A DNA stretch of 64,000 nucleotides from Fortiea sp. LEGE XX443. GTDB lineage: Bacteria; Cyanobacteriota; Cyanobacteriia; Cyanobacteriales; Nostocaceae. The notes under the pieces are model-generated. The model did not search any database. It was not told the DNA's origin and saw only the letters and a list, made by a program, of their open reading frames with translations. The position numbers and the translations under genes are program-made. This document shows positions 54,258 through 64,000 of the stretch, one piece after another; within the stretch, counting starts at the first letter, position 1; each line of letters opens with the position of its first letter. The stretch spans positions 1 to 64,000 of the forward strand of contig NZ_JADEXZ010000018.1 of assembly GCF_015206815.1 (NCBI RefSeq), written 5' to 3'.

Positions 54258-56165
54258 CTAAACCACAGCAGATACTTGCTCCTGAAAGTAAGCTTGCAAA
54301 ACTCTTTCAGCGATTTGGCGGCTAGTTAAACCTAATTCTGCCTTAGATTCATCTGGGGTAGCGTGTTCAACCAAAGTATCTGGGATACCAATCCGCTTCA
54401 CAGGTACAACGATATCAGCATCTAGTAAAGCTTCGGCTACAGCAGAACCAAAGCCACCCATCACACAACCTTCTTCTAAGGTGACAACCCGGCCAATCTT
54501 TTTAGCCAACGGCAAAATCAATTCTGTATCCAAAGGCTTGACAAAACGGGCATTAATCACCGTTGCTTCAATGCCATGTTCACTGAGAATTTCTGCCGCC
54601 TGCATACTGGGATAAACCATTGTGCCGTAGCCAATGATTAACACGTCATCACCATTGCGGAGAATTTCACCCTTACCAATTTCCAAAGGTTCCCAACCTT
54701 CTTCCATCAAGGGTACACCGTGACCATTACCACGAGGGAAGCGCATGGCGATCGCGCTACTGGTATGGTTAATACCAGTTACAATCATCCGTTGTAGTTC
54801 TGCTTCATCCTTGGGTGCCATCAACACCATATTAGGAATGCAGCGCAAATAAGCAATGTCATACATGCCTTGATGGGTGGGGCCATCAGCACCAACAATT
54901 CCCGCCCTGTCTAAACAGAAGAACACGGGCAAGTTTTGAATACAGACATCGTGAATGATTTGGTCATAAGCCCGTTGTAAAAAGGTAGAGTAGATAGCAG
55001 CCACAGGCCGCATACCTTCAGATGCTAAAGCCGCAGCTAAAGTAACAGCATGTTGTTCTGCAATCCCAACATCTATATATTGATTGGGCAATTTAGCTTG
55101 TAGTTTGTCTAAACCTGTTCCTGTGGCCATTGCTGCTGTAATCCCGATGATTTTCGGGTTTTGTTCAGCTAGTTTGACTAAGGTGTGGGCAAAGACTTTG
55201 GCATAAGCAGGGGGTTTTGGTTTGTTAGAAGGGATTGCTTTGCCAGTGGTCAAGTTAAAAGGAGTTTGGGCATGGTAGCCTACTTGGTCTTGTTCAGCTA
55301 TTTCATAGCCTTTACCTTTAATTGTGGCTACATGTACCAAAACTGGCCCAGGGATTTGATGCGCTTGTTGGAAAGTCGCAATCAATTCTTCCAAGTTGTG
55401 TCCATCAACTGGCCCCATGTAGGTAAAGCCTAGTTCTTCAAACACTGCCCCTACTTTAGGAACCGCCAAACGCTTCATCCCTTCTTTGATGCGTCCGAGT
55501 TCGGGAGACAAAGATTCACCTACGAAAGGAATTTGCTTGAACTGTTCTTCAAAGTTATCTTTGATGAACTGCACTGGCGGACTGAGACGCATTTTGTTGA
55601 GATAGCGAGGAATTGCGCCCACGTTGGGAGAAATAGACATCTCGTTATCGTTGAGAACCACCAGCAGGTTAGTTTTGGGCAAGTGTCCAGCATGGTTGAT
55701 GGCTTCTAGTGCCATACCACCAGTTAAAGCACCATCACCAATGACAGCGACAGCTTTAAATTTTTCTCCTTTGGCATCTCTGGCTAATGCCATACCCAAA
55801 GCTGCGGAGATACTTGTAGAGGCGTGACCTGCGCCAAAGTGGTCGAACTTGCTTTCGCCACGCTTGAGATAACCTGCAATTCCGTCTTTTTGTCTGAGGG
55901 TATGGAAGTTACTGTAGCGTCCTGTGAGCAGTTTGTGGGGATAAGCTTGGTGTCCTACATCCCAAATAACTTTATCCCGATCTAAATCTAAAGTCTGGTA
56001 AAGCCCTAGGGTTAATTCTACAACACCCAAACCTGGCCCCAGATGACCGCCTGTTGTTGCTACTGTTTGTAAGTGTTTATCTCGAATTTGGCGAGCAATC
56101 TGTTGTAGTTGCCGGATAGATAAACCGTGCAACTGATTAGGATGGGTGATTTCACTCAGATGCAT
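54258..56165 (-). CDS. dxs: 1-deoxy-D-xylulose-5-phosphate synthase
   Basis: The 635-residue thiamine diphosphate enzyme shows all DXS motifs: [43 protein letters not shown] (ThDP/Mg site GDG...NDN), [17 protein letters not shown] and [15 protein letters not shown]. It condenses pyruvate and glyceraldehyde 3-phosphate, the first and rate-limiting step of the MEP isoprenoid pathway feeding carotenoids, phytol and quinones. Length and motifs are complete. It appears monocistronic. Confidence 0.97.
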   Translation of the reverse strand: MHLSEITHPNQLHGLSIRQLQQIARQIRDKHLQTVATTGGHLGPGLGVVELTLGLYQTLDLDRDKVIWDVGHQAYPHKLLTGRYSNFHTLRQKDGIAGYLKRGESKFDHFGAGHASTSISAALGMALARDAKGEKFKAVAVIGDGALTGGMALEAINHAGHLPKTNLLVVLNDNEMSISPNVGAIPRYLNKMRLSPPVQFIKDNFEEQFKQIPFVGESLSPELGRIKEGMKRLAVPKVGAVFEELGFTYMGPVDGHNLEELIATFQQAHQIPGPVLVHVATIKGKGYEIAEQDQVGYHAQTPFNLTTGKAIPSNKPKPPAYAKVFAHTLVKLAEQNPKIIGITAAMATGTGLDKLQAKLPNQYIDVGIAEQHAVTLAAALASEGMRPVAAIYSTFLQRAYDQIIHDVCIQNLPVFFCLDRAGIVGADGPTHQGMYDIAYLRCIPNMVLMAPKDEAELQRMIVTGINHTSSAIAMRFPRGNGHGVPLMEEGWEPLEIGKGEILRNGDDVLIIGYGTMVYPSMQAAEILSEHGIEATVINARFVKPLDTELILPLAKKIGRVVTLEEGCVMGGFGSAVAEALLDADIVVPVKRIGIPDTLVEHATPDESKAELGLTSRQIAERVLQAYFQEQVSAVV

Positions 56166-56407
56166 ATTATAAGGTTTTCCTCTCTAATTTCTACTTCTGG
56201 TATTCTGATTTTCCCACGGTCGGGTTGTCCCCATAATTATGGAGAGTTGCAATTCTGTTACATAACGTGTAAAGAATTAGAACTTACGCAACGAGACTCT
56301 TTACTTTAGGGGATGTAAGGGTTTTGAATACCTACACCTATATACCCTTACCCGACCAAACCCTTGATTTTTTGTTTTTATGGGTAAGTCTTAAGAATAT
56401 GGCTACG

Positions 56408-57112
56408 TTACTTCTGTTGTTCAGGGGAGTCTGTATTATTAGGCACACCTGGAACTTCTGGTGTATCTGGTAGTTGTCGCTGTCGTTGTAAATATTGACT
56501 CAATACGTAAGCTATATCCCCACGAGTCATGGGCTGTAAAGGGGAAATATTGCCTTGACTATCTGTGTTGATAAATTCTTCAGAAATTACGGTAGCGATC
56601 GCTTTTCTCGCCCAGGTCGGAATTGATGTAGCATCGGGATGGGATGAGAGAATTTCATTGACGGTTTCATCACTAAACTGAAACACACCGTAAGCCTGGG
56701 CAAATATTGCTAAAGCTTCTGCCCTCGTCACTTTTTGGTTAGGAAAAAACAAATTACCCCGATAGCCTTTCATAATGTCTGTTTTTAAGACTACCTGAAT
56801 ATCTTTAAATGCCCAATGGGAAGATGAGACATCGGGAACTACAACGTTCTCTTTACTCACAGTTTGTCGTTTATCTAGCCGAAATACTTTGACCATTATC
56901 GAGGCTAATTCTGCCCGACTAAGCAACCTTTCGGGATAAAAATTGCCATCTGGAGAGTTGGTCATCCATTTGGCCGCAATTACCTGTTGAATGGTATCTG
57001 ATGTTGTCGGAGAAGCGGTTTCTGTCGATTGTGCCTGAACAATTGGAGGAAAACTGTGGAGTAGCACAACTAAAGAAATGGTACTAAGACACTGGCTGAT
57101 ATTTCTCGTCAT
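56408..57112 (-). CDS. S-layer-homology (SLH) domain protein
   Basis: The 234-residue exported protein has a signal peptide (MTRNISQCLSTISLVVLLHS, cleavage near VQAQ). Three SLH repeats span about 40-215 (SPDGNFYPERLLSRAELASI, RGNLFFPNQKVTRAEALAI, ISPLQPMTRGDIAYVLSQYL). A short proline-rich tail follows. It has no other domain, so it probably serves as a cell-wall-associated structural or adaptor protein. Confidence 0.87.
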   Translation of the reverse strand: MTRNISQCLSTISLVVLLHSFPPIVQAQSTETASPTTSDTIQQVIAAKWMTNSPDGNFYPERLLSRAELASIMVKVFRLDKRQTVSKENVVVPDVSSSHWAFKDIQVVLKTDIMKGYRGNLFFPNQKVTRAEALAIFAQAYGVFQFSDETVNEILSSHPDATSIPTWARKAIATVISEEFINTDSQGNISPLQPMTRGDIAYVLSQYLQRQRQLPDTPEVPGVPNNTDSPEQQK

Positions 57113-57312
57113 TTTTCAGATACTCATGCGAACACAACAAAACTGTCAGACTGAGTTTAGATTCAACTTTGGTCTACCTGGATTCGGAAACTCATTAATT
57201 TCTTATTGAGTGACGAATAATAGTTAAGTAATGTTGCTAGGCTAAGTTGAAGATAGCAGCATACTGGAGCGATCGCCAATCTAAGTACAAGCGAACTATT
57301 TAGATTATATAT

Positions 57313-58371
57313 ATGAATCAAGTAACAACCCCGATCAATCAACCTGGATTAGTCTTGACACCAGGCCCAGAAGGCTGGTGGGACTCCGAACGAATTTCTT
57401 CACCACAGGTCTTGCGCTGTCTTGATGGAACTTGGAAGATGTGGTATTACGGTCGGGATGCTTCCTTTGACCGTCAAATTAATCTGCCTACAGGTCGCTG
57501 TGGTTTAGCAATTTCTGCTGATGGTATTCATTGGCAACGTGTCCAGGGATTGTTAACTAAAGGGGCTGTCTTTGAACCGCACCCAGATTATCACCGCTTT
57601 GACTCAGCCCATGTTGGTGTCAGCAATGTCTATTTCCGGGATAGTCTTTATTGGATGTGGTACTTCGGTGGTGACCACACAATGGTTGAGATGGGGAATT
57701 TTCAAGCGAAAGGGTTGAATATGCGCCCCGGTTGTGCTATTTCACGTGATGGCATCAATTGGGTACGTTTGGAAAGTACTTATCAAGGCGCTGTTCTCGA
57801 TTTAGGCAAGCCAGGAGAATTTGATGCTTTATTCTGCGCCTGGCCGCAAGTGTTATCTGATGATGATGGAACTTGGAAACTGTACTACCATACCCTCAAT
57901 CCCGATAAAGGATTTTTGGTCGGTTTAGCCTTATCTGGCGATGGTTTACGTTGGGAGAAATTCGGTCAGATTTTAGCCGCGGGTGAATCTGGAAGTTTTG
58001 ATGAAAGAGGCATTGGGACTCGCCATGTCGTGAAAATAAACGGACAGTACGTGATGTTTTACGAAGGTGTCAATACAAGTGGTTATCACTCCATTGGTCT
58101 AGCTATTTCTGACGACGGTATTCATTGGCAAAAAGAAACAGGTGAACAACCAGGCGGTGCTGTGTTTTCTCATGCCCAAAAGGGTTCTGGTCGTTGGGAT
58201 GCACTGGCAGTAGGTACGCCTTGTATAGTACCAATGGATGATGATAGTTTTCGGATGTACTATATTGGCGCGAATGAAGGTGGTTACGATGAACTATCTT
58301 CGCAGCACCAGATTGGTTTAGCTGTCAGTGCCGGAACTAATTTTCGCCAGTGGTATCGCTGGGGTGAATAG
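57313..58371 (+). CDS. Glycosidase-like five-bladed propeller protein (GH32/43-like)
   Basis: The 352-residue protein has five repeats of the kind GTWKMWYYGRD / CGLAISADGIHWQRV, spaced about 60-70 residues. This is the pattern of five-bladed GH43/GH32-type propellers. Candidate acidic residues occur in WWDSERISSPQV and FDALFCAWPQV. No signal peptide is visible. Related proteins occur in cyanobacteria and plants without a proven substrate. It is followed 158 bp downstream by a TauD-type dioxygenase on the same strand. Confidence 0.78.
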   Translation: MNQVTTPINQPGLVLTPGPEGWWDSERISSPQVLRCLDGTWKMWYYGRDASFDRQINLPTGRCGLAISADGIHWQRVQGLLTKGAVFEPHPDYHRFDSAHVGVSNVYFRDSLYWMWYFGGDHTMVEMGNFQAKGLNMRPGCAISRDGINWVRLESTYQGAVLDLGKPGEFDALFCAWPQVLSDDDGTWKLYYHTLNPDKGFLVGLALSGDGLRWEKFGQILAAGESGSFDERGIGTRHVVKINGQYVMFYEGVNTSGYHSIGLAISDDGIHWQKETGEQPGGAVFSHAQKGSGRWDALAVGTPCIVPMDDDSFRMYYIGANEGGYDELSSQHQIGLAVSAGTNFRQWYRWGE

Positions 58372-58529
58372 ACAATCAAGCTATCACATCTGCTGTTCGG
58401 GAGATGGATTTAACTAGCACAGTTAGACAATATTGAATTACTTCTATCAAATAAAACTAATTTTAGTGGGCGCACAAGGCGTTACACCCCTATAAATTTA
58501 ACAAGATTTACATCAAAAGGATTCTTAGA

Positions 58530-59402
58530 ATGCAGCAGCAAACAGTACAGCAGCATCCTAGATTGGGCAAGGAAATATTACAAGGTTGCAATCTAACACA
58601 ACTTACAACCCCACAAATACAAGAATTTAAACAGTCTCTCTGGGAACATGGTGTAATTGTCGTCAGAAATCAACATCTGACAGCATCGCAATTGAAGGAA
58701 TTTAACAACCAGACTTTTGGTGAATCAAACTTTAAGTATCAGCCTAAACCTTTAGACCCAGGCATCGACCCAGATTTACAAAGTCTCGGTGTAGCTATTT
58801 TGGGAAATCCTAAAGAAAATACTCAAGAAATCGTCGGACAGTTTGCTTGGCAATGGCATCATGACAAGGACTTTCTACCAAGAACAGAAGGTCTGGATAT
58901 GAATTCTTTGTATGTGGTAATGCTGTATGGTGTGGAAATACCAGCCGAAGGAGTTGATGGCCAACCCCACACAACTGAATTCCTCGACATGGTAGAAGCT
59001 TACAATAATCTTGATCCTGAACATCGGCGGCAATTAGAGCAAATGTCAATGTATCATCTGCCGCCAAGAACCTATCAGCCAGCACCTGATGTGCCGATGA
59101 AAAAACATCCTATTGTCTCAACCCATAAGGTAACTGGGCAGCGAGGATTATATCTTGGTTCAGATACATCAATTCCTGTGGGGATGGAGGATGAACTGAA
59201 TTTGGCTAAACAGTTTTGGCAGAAACTATTTCAAACTGTTTTAGAACGTACACCAGTTTACGCTCATGTTTGGCAGAAAGGTGATTTGGTTGTTTGGGAT
59301 AATTCGCAAGTCATGCACGCAGGTATTCCTTATGATGCCAACAAGTATAAACGTATTGCATTACGTGTAGCAGCCGTAGACAACACCCAAACTTTTATTT
59401 AA
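58530..59402 (+). CDS. TauD/TfdA-family Fe(II)/2-oxoglutarate dioxygenase
   Basis: The 290-residue protein has the iron facial triad His110 or His111 with Asp112 (WQWHHDKDF) and the distal His263 in VMHAGIPYD. A 2-oxoglutarate-binding Arg follows (275 or 279). The N-terminal LWEHGVIVVRNQHLT segment is typical of the family. It should hydroxylate an organic acid, amino acid or taurine-like substrate using O2 and 2-oxoglutarate. The substrate is not evident. A degenerate MITE A copy (59420-59525) lies just after the stop. Confidence 0.87.
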   Translation: MQQQTVQQHPRLGKEILQGCNLTQLTTPQIQEFKQSLWEHGVIVVRNQHLTASQLKEFNNQTFGESNFKYQPKPLDPGIDPDLQSLGVAILGNPKENTQEIVGQFAWQWHHDKDFLPRTEGLDMNSLYVVMLYGVEIPAEGVDGQPHTTEFLDMVEAYNNLDPEHRRQLEQMSMYHLPPRTYQPAPDVPMKKHPIVSTHKVTGQRGLYLGSDTSIPVGMEDELNLAKQFWQKLFQTVLERTPVYAHVWQKGDLVVWDNSQVMHAGIPYDANKYKRIALRVAAVDNTQTFI

Positions 59403-59419
59403 AAATACAAAATTTGCAG

Positions 59420-59525
59420 ATATAGCAGTAGCCACATAGATTAGGACATCAACAAATCACAAAACCCTTACTTCAAAGGGATTTTAACCCTGTCACCTGT
59501 CCTCTGTTACCTGTCACCTGCTGTG
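59420..59525. repeat. MITE family A, copy A4 (diverged)
   Basis: It begins TATAGCAGTAGCC and keeps the TTAGGACATC and CCTGTCACCTG segments. Its right end has decayed to CTGCTGTG in place of CTGCTATA, and several internal changes are present. It is probably an old, immobile copy. Confidence 0.75.
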
Positions 59526-59546
59526 TTTAAACCAATTTTTTTGGTA

Positions 59547-59568
59547 GAGACGTGAATGTTCACGTCTC
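59547..59568. terminator. Hairpin between convergent genes
   Basis: GAGACGTGAA (59547-59556) pairs with TTCACGTCTC (59559-59568), followed by a T-rich stretch. It lies between the dioxygenase gene and the small secreted-protein gene. Confidence 0.65.
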
Positions 59569-59596
59569 CATTTTCTTGAAAGTTTTTCTCGTTTTT

Positions 59597-59923
59597 TTAC
59601 CGATTTCTTGTTTCTAAATCTCTAATTCTTACTTCATTTTCACGCTTACCAGTCTTGATATAGTCTTCGTCCTTTCTGGCAGCTTTTGAATGTTGACGTT
59701 CTTTAGTGGCGTAATAGGGTTTGTTAGACTCGTTTCTTGCTATTCTCAGGTCTTTAGTAGTGTAATAAGGTGGCATTCTTTCGACACTGCGACTTTTACT
59801 AGAATAATAACCATCAGCCAAAACGGAATTAGTAGGTAAGCTAATCAGCACAACTAAGCCAGCTATGATGAATATCGCAATTTTGCGACCTAATTGATGA
59901 AGTATGCTTTGGATATTTAACAT
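59597..59923 (-). CDS. Small secreted basic protein, unknown
   Basis: The 108-residue protein has an N-terminal hydrophobic signal (about 12-36; IFIIAGLVVLISLPTNSVLA). Its mature part is short, polar and Lys/Arg/Glu-rich, with repeats YYSSKSRSVER, YYTTKDLRIARN and YYATKERQHSK. No known domain. It would be exported. The Tyr-rich repeats suggest a structural or wall-associated role, but this is only an impression. Confidence 0.65.
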   Translation of the reverse strand: MLNIQSILHQLGRKIAIFIIAGLVVLISLPTNSVLADGYYSSKSRSVERMPPYYTTKDLRIARNESNKPYYATKERQHSKAARKDEDYIKTGKRENEVRIRDLETRNR

Positions 59924-60020
59924 GGAAAAATTGAACTCCTACATCTTAAACAAATGCCTAAATACTAAAAAATAGCCATTTGCCTAACGTCTTCCTCTAG
60001 GCTAGTTATAGCTATACAAA

Positions 60021-60049
60021 AAGGAAGGTAGATATTGATCACCTTCCTT
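60021..60049 (-). terminator. Intrinsic terminator of the aldolase gene
   Basis: AAGGAAGGT (60021-60029) and ACCTTCCTT (60041-60049) form a stem. In the minus direction it is followed by TTTTTG, the expected T run, about 25 bp after the aldolase stop codon. Confidence 0.75.
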
Positions 60050-60074
60050 AATTTATTAGACCTTTTGCCTAATC

Positions 60075-61157
60075 TTAAGCTATAGTTACATCTGGTGATA
60101 AATAAACATCTTGAATGGTGTGAAACAGTTTCACTCCTTCTTCAAACGGACGCTGGAAAGCTTTGCGTCCAGAAATTAATCCTGTACCACCAGCCCGTTT
60201 ATTAATGACAGCAGTGCGTACTGCTTCGGCAAAATCATTTTTACCAGATGCGCCACCAGAATTAATTAATCCTGCCCGTCCAGCGTAGCAATTTAGTACT
60301 TGATAACGGGTCAAATCTATGGGGTGATCAGTTGCTAATTCTGTATAAACTCGCTCATCTGTTTTGCCATAACTTTTACCTGTGGCTTTAACAACTGCAC
60401 CATAGCCATTGTTACATTCAGGTAATTTTTGCTTAATAATGTCGGCTTCAATTGTCACACCTAAATGATTCGCCTGTCCAGTGAGGTCAGCCGCAAGATG
60501 GTAATCTTTATCTTGTTTGAAAGCATTATTACGCACGTAACACCAAAGAATAGTTACCATCCCCAATTCATGGGCGCGTTCAAAAGCGTGACTAATTTCT
60601 TGGATTTGCCTAGTTGATTGTTCAGAACCAAAGTAAATTGTTGCGCCTATTGCTACTGCACCTAAATTCCAAGCTTGCTCAACACTGGCAAATAATACTT
60701 GGTCAAATTGATTGGGAAAGGTTAAGAGTTCATTATGGTTGATTTTGACAATCAAAGGAATTTTGTGGGCATATTTACGTGAGATAATGCCTAATGTTCC
60801 CAAAGTTGTAGCAACAGCATTACACCCGCCTGCGATCGCTAATTTGACTATATTTTCTGGGTCAAAGTATATGGGATTTGGTGCAAAAGATGCACCGGCT
60901 GAGTGTTCAATGCCTTGGTCAACTGGCAGAATCGAGAGATAGCCAGTATTTGCCAGACGACCAGTAGAATAAAGTTGTTGGAGATTACGCAAAACTTGAG
61001 GATTGCGATCGCTATTAAGCCAAACTCGGTCTACAAAGTCTATCCCTGGTAAATGCAATAAATCTTGAGAAACCTTGGCTTTGTAATTCAGCAAGTCTTC
61101 CGCTTCTTTACCCAACCATGACTCGATAGAATTAGCCTCTATCAGCGTAGTAGTCAT
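60075..61157 (-). CDS. fbaB: Class I fructose-bisphosphate aldolase (DhnA type)
   Basis: The 360-residue protein matches the DhnA/archaeal-type class I aldolases: [65 protein letters not shown], a Schiff-base Lys region near [12 protein letters not shown], and [13 protein letters not shown]. It cleaves fructose-1,6-bisphosphate, or condenses the trioses, without a metal. Cyanobacteria also keep a class II enzyme as the main Calvin-cycle aldolase. Monocistronic, with its own terminator. Confidence 0.9.
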   Translation of the reverse strand: MTTTLIEANSIESWLGKEAEDLLNYKAKVSQDLLHLPGIDFVDRVWLNSDRNPQVLRNLQQLYSTGRLANTGYLSILPVDQGIEHSAGASFAPNPIYFDPENIVKLAIAGGCNAVATTLGTLGIISRKYAHKIPLIVKINHNELLTFPNQFDQVLFASVEQAWNLGAVAIGATIYFGSEQSTRQIQEISHAFERAHELGMVTILWCYVRNNAFKQDKDYHLAADLTGQANHLGVTIEADIIKQKLPECNNGYGAVVKATGKSYGKTDERVYTELATDHPIDLTRYQVLNCYAGRAGLINSGGASGKNDFAEAVRTAVINKRAGGTGLISGRKAFQRPFEEGVKLFHTIQDVYLSPDVTIA

Positions 61158-61610
61158 AAAACTTTCCTCAAACTTGAGAAAATAATTTTGCCTTTACGAT
61201 AGCATTCTGACACTTTAAGTATCAGATGGTTTACCATCTCAGCAAAAACTTATTTTATTAAACTATAAAATATTGTATATATTTATTAGGATAAAATAAT
61301 CAATAAAGCAGATAAACACAGATGATTTATCCGTGCTTGTCTGTGGCTTTGAATAACTTAAGTAGAATTCTTGCCGATAGCCTATTTTATATTTATTATT
61401 TTTAATAAGTCATATACCAAAAGGTACAAATACTTATAACTGTAACGATGATTGACATCAGTAATTGATTCAACAAGCATCCGTCAAAAGTTATATCTAC
61501 GAGCAAAATTTTATCTGTAAAAAATAAAATAAAGATTAATTAGGCAGATCCAAATGCTGTGCTGGAATCTGGCAAATTAGTTTTATGCAGAATAATTTAT
61601 TTGTACATCT
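61158..61610. other. Intergenic region between divergent genes
   Basis: AT-rich and non-coding, it holds the divergent promoters of fbaB (minus) and the YdeP-like gene (plus). A TTTAATAAG/AGTATCAG-rich stretch near 61210-61440 shows no clear palindrome. Nothing else recognised. Confidence 0.4.
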
Positions 61611-61616
61611 TTGGTT

Positions 61617-63842
61617 ATGTTACCTAAACCCAAGAAATATTGGACACCCCAGCACTGGGCAAGTTGGAAGCCCTTCGGCATTGGCGAACAGTATCCAAAC
61701 AACTACTGGGAAGTATTTCGAGCAATTTGGCTGTCCCGCGACAAACTACCCTATGCCTGGAATATCCTCAATCAAGGTGTATGTGATGGCTGTGCTTTAG
61801 GGACAACTGGAATGAAAGATTGGACGCTAGATGGTATCCATCTCTGCAATGTCCGGTTGCGGTTGTTGCGGATGAACACCATGCCAGCTTTAAACCCGCA
61901 TCTGCTTAAAGATGTATCGCAATTACAAACTCAAAGAAGTTCTCAACTACGCGACTTGGGGCGACTTCCCTATCCGATGATGCGCCAACGAGGGGAAAAA
62001 GGATTTTACCGCGTTAGCTGGGATGAAGCTTTAGATTTAATTGCCAGTCGTATCCGCGCCACCACACCAGAAAGACTCAGTTTTTACATTACTAGTCGCG
62101 GCACTGTCAACGAAACTTATTACGCTACCCAAAAAGCTGTACGAGCAATGGGCAGTAATAATATTGATAATGCAGCCCGCATCTGTCATTCTCCAAGTAC
62201 CGCAGCCCTGAAAACATCTCTGGGTGCGGGGGCTACCACTTGTTCTTATAAAGACTGGATAGGCACTGATTTATTAGTTTTTATTGGTTCCAATGTTGCC
62301 AATAATCAGCCAGTCACCGTTAAATATCTCCACTACGCTAAAAAAGCTGGCACGAAAATTGTGGTAATTAATACTTACCGTGAGCCAGGAATGGAAAGGT
62401 ATTGGGTGCCTTCAATTGTGGAAAGCGCTTTGTTTGGTACTAAGTTTGCCGAAGATTTCTTTTTGGTAAACGGTGGCGGTGATATGGCATTTTTGAATGG
62501 GACAATCAAACACATGATTGTTCACGGATGGGTAGACCAGTCATTTATAGACAGTTACACCACAGGATTTACAGAACTCAAGGCATCTTTAGAACAACAA
62601 TCTTGGGAAGAATTAGAAAGGCTTTCAGGCGCAACCCGCTATGATATGCACGCCTTTGCCAAAATGGTTGCAGCAGCCAATAAAGCTGTGTTTGTTTGGA
62701 GTATGGGCATTACTCAGCATGAATGCGGCGAAGATAATGTCCGCAGTATCATCAATTTAGCGCTGACTAAAGGTTTTGTCGGGCGGGAAGGTTGCGGTTT
62801 AATGCCGATTCGTGGTCACTCTGGGGTGCAAGGCGGTGCAGAGATGGGATGTTATGCTACGGTGTTTCCTGGTGGCAAACCCATCAACCCAGAAAATGCA
62901 GTTCATTTGAGTCAACAGTGGGGCTTTGAAGTGCCTAGCACTAGAGGTTTAATAGCACCAGAAATGATTGATGCTGCTTACGAAAGGCAGTTAGATGTGT
63001 TGTTTTCTGTGGGGGGGAATTTTTTAGAAGTCCTACCAGAACCAGATTATGTAGAAGGCGCTTTGCAACGTATACCGCTGCGAGTGCATATGGATATTGT
63101 GCTTTCTAGCCAAATGTTAGTAGAACCAGCAGACACAGTTATATTGTTACCTGCAACAACTCGCTATGAAGTACCAGGGGGAGTAACAGAAACCTCTACG
63201 GAACGGCGGATAATTTTCAGCCCGGAAATTCCCGGTTCGCGTATTGGCGAGGCGCTTCCAGAGTGGGAAGTGTTTATGGAATTGGCAAAGCGGGTGCGTC
63301 CAGATTTGGCAGACAAAATAGGGTTTAAAAGTACGGCAGCTATCCGCCAAGAAATTGCTCAAGTCGTGCCATTATATGCCGGTATTCAACACTTACAACA
63401 GGCAGGTGACCAGTTTCAATATGGTGGTTCCCATTTATGCTTTGGCTGGAATTTTGCTACACCAGATGGCAAAGCACATTTTACACCTTTATCTCCATCC
63501 CCAAAAGAAATCCCTGAAGGCTGTTTCTTGGTAGCTACACGTCGAGGCAAGCAATTTAATAGTATGGTGCAAGAACGCAAAGATGCAATTACTGGGGCAT
63601 TACGCGAGGCGGTGTTAATGAATGTTGCTGATGCAACTAAGTTGAATTTAAAAGATGGAGATCAGGTAATTTTGAAGAACGATTTGGGGGAATTACTAGG
63701 AAGGATTTATATTGCACCTATCCAACGCGGAAATTTACAAGTCCATTGGCCAGAGGGAAATGTACTGCTTGATAAAACTAAGCGATCGCTAGAAGGAGTA
63801 CCAGATTACAATGCTGTCGTAAGGCTGGAAAAACACAACTAA
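61617..63842 (+). CDS. FdhF/YdeP-family molybdopterin oxidoreductase
   Basis: The protein (about 741 residues from the ATG at 61617; the frame opens at TTG 61611) follows the YdeP pattern. This includes PKKYWTPQHWASWKPFGIGE, an iron-sulfur motif region GVCDGCALGTTG with later Cys in HLCNVRLRLL, YITSRGTVNETYYATQK, RICHSPSTAALKTSLG and GREGCGLMPIRGHSGVQGGA. A C-terminal Mo-bis-MGD dinucleotide-binding domain follows (TRRGKQFNSMVQERKDAITG). Substrate is unknown; an E. coli relative is linked to acid resistance. The ADP-ribosylglycohydrolase gene starts 21 bp downstream, probably in the same operon. Confidence 0.88.
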   Translation: MLPKPKKYWTPQHWASWKPFGIGEQYPNNYWEVFRAIWLSRDKLPYAWNILNQGVCDGCALGTTGMKDWTLDGIHLCNVRLRLLRMNTMPALNPHLLKDVSQLQTQRSSQLRDLGRLPYPMMRQRGEKGFYRVSWDEALDLIASRIRATTPERLSFYITSRGTVNETYYATQKAVRAMGSNNIDNAARICHSPSTAALKTSLGAGATTCSYKDWIGTDLLVFIGSNVANNQPVTVKYLHYAKKAGTKIVVINTYREPGMERYWVPSIVESALFGTKFAEDFFLVNGGGDMAFLNGTIKHMIVHGWVDQSFIDSYTTGFTELKASLEQQSWEELERLSGATRYDMHAFAKMVAAANKAVFVWSMGITQHECGEDNVRSIINLALTKGFVGREGCGLMPIRGHSGVQGGAEMGCYATVFPGGKPINPENAVHLSQQWGFEVPSTRGLIAPEMIDAAYERQLDVLFSVGGNFLEVLPEPDYVEGALQRIPLRVHMDIVLSSQMLVEPADTVILLPATTRYEVPGGVTETSTERRIIFSPEIPGSRIGEALPEWEVFMELAKRVRPDLADKIGFKSTAAIRQEIAQVVPLYAGIQHLQQAGDQFQYGGSHLCFGWNFATPDGKAHFTPLSPSPKEIPEGCFLVATRRGKQFNSMVQERKDAITGALREAVLMNVADATKLNLKDGDQVILKNDLGELLGRIYIAPIQRGNLQVHWPEGNVLLDKTKRSLEGVPDYNAVVRLEKHN

Positions 63843-63863
63843 ATAATATCCCAGAATATCAGT

Positions 63864-64000
63864 ATGCTAGGCGCGATCGCAGGTGACATTATTGGTTCGG
63901 TATATGAAGTCAACAATATCAAAACCAAAGATTTTCCGCTATTTAATCGGCAATGTCGCTTCACAGATGACACTGTGCTAACTGTAGCAGTGGCAGAGAT
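63864..64000 (+). CDS. ADP-ribosylglycohydrolase (partial, 5' end)
   Basis: The ORF starts with ATG at 63864 and runs off the window. The first 45 residues include MLGAIAGDIIGSVYEVNNIK and the metal-binding FTDDTVLTVAVAE motif of DraG-type ADP-ribosylhydrolases. It removes ADP-ribose from proteins, nucleic acids or small molecules. The rest lies outside the window. Confidence 0.88.
   Translation, partial: MLGAIAGDIIGSVYEVNNIKTKDFPLFNRQCRFTDDTVLTVAVAE

Overview
The window comes from a filamentous, probably heterocyst-forming cyanobacterium of the Nostoc/Anabaena type. The evidence is the very frequent HIP1 octamer GCGATCGC, cyanobacterial NDH-1 subunit NdhM, the chlorophyll enzymes BciB and light-dependent POR, an Rre1/Ycf29-type response regulator, S-layer-homology proteins, a DHNA-CoA hydrolase and many small dispersed palindromic repeats. 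It reads as ordinary chromosome with several accessory islands.

Layout. 1-330: 5' end of a 16S rRNA gene with its promoter, reading left out of the window. 470-4268: a minus-strand cluster (SDR, beta-propeller, acetyltransferase, ABM-domain protein) divergent from a LysR regulator. 4352-7540: response regulator, small conserved protein, ndhM. 8565-13323: a signalling operon of a zinc-ribbon PP2C phosphatase, a 46-residue ORF, a CHAT-FHA protein and an unknown protein. 13538-17099: FtsH, an alpha/beta hydrolase with an altered nucleophile, and a phosphoribosyltransferase. 18203-21818: chlorophyll biosynthesis, with bciB and por divergent. 21977-22802: a yybP-ykoY manganese riboswitch controlling a GDT1-type Mn2+ exporter. 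22864-26349: TPR, RGG-tail and DUF39 proteins.

26661-30909: an accessory stretch with a small membrane protein, a palindrome-dense regulatory region, a 950-residue HTH/TIR-like/double-GAF protein and a Uma2 nuclease-like protein. 31069-39975: an SLH glycosidase, MltA, PaiB-like protein, a nonsense-interrupted RNase D, a TPR lipoprotein and CysH. 39988-46714: a tnpB remnant split by a MITE, then an operon of a membrane-anchored coiled-coil protein with a TerB-C-like end, a DUF2791/BrxD-like ATPase and an Lhr-like helicase, preceded by a DUF815 ATPase. This is the strongest candidate for an uncharacterised defence or stress system.

48161-51068: an APH-like kinase and HopA1-family pair, the same protein families that dehydrate Ser/Thr in thioamitide and class V lanthipeptide pathways, then DHNA-CoA hydrolase. 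51410-64000: a beta-solenoid secreted protein, an IS4 remnant, a REC-PAS-GGDEF protein, dxs, an SLH protein, a glycosidase-like propeller, a TauD-type dioxygenase, class I aldolase, a YdeP-type molybdoenzyme and the start of an ADP-ribosylglycohydrolase.

Across the window there are at least five kinds of short inverted-repeat elements. For two of them (A and B) an 'empty site' can be rebuilt by removing the element plus one TA: element A2 interrupts a tnpB reading frame, and element B2 sits inside element A3. All functional statements come from reading the sequence and from recalled family features. No database search was run.
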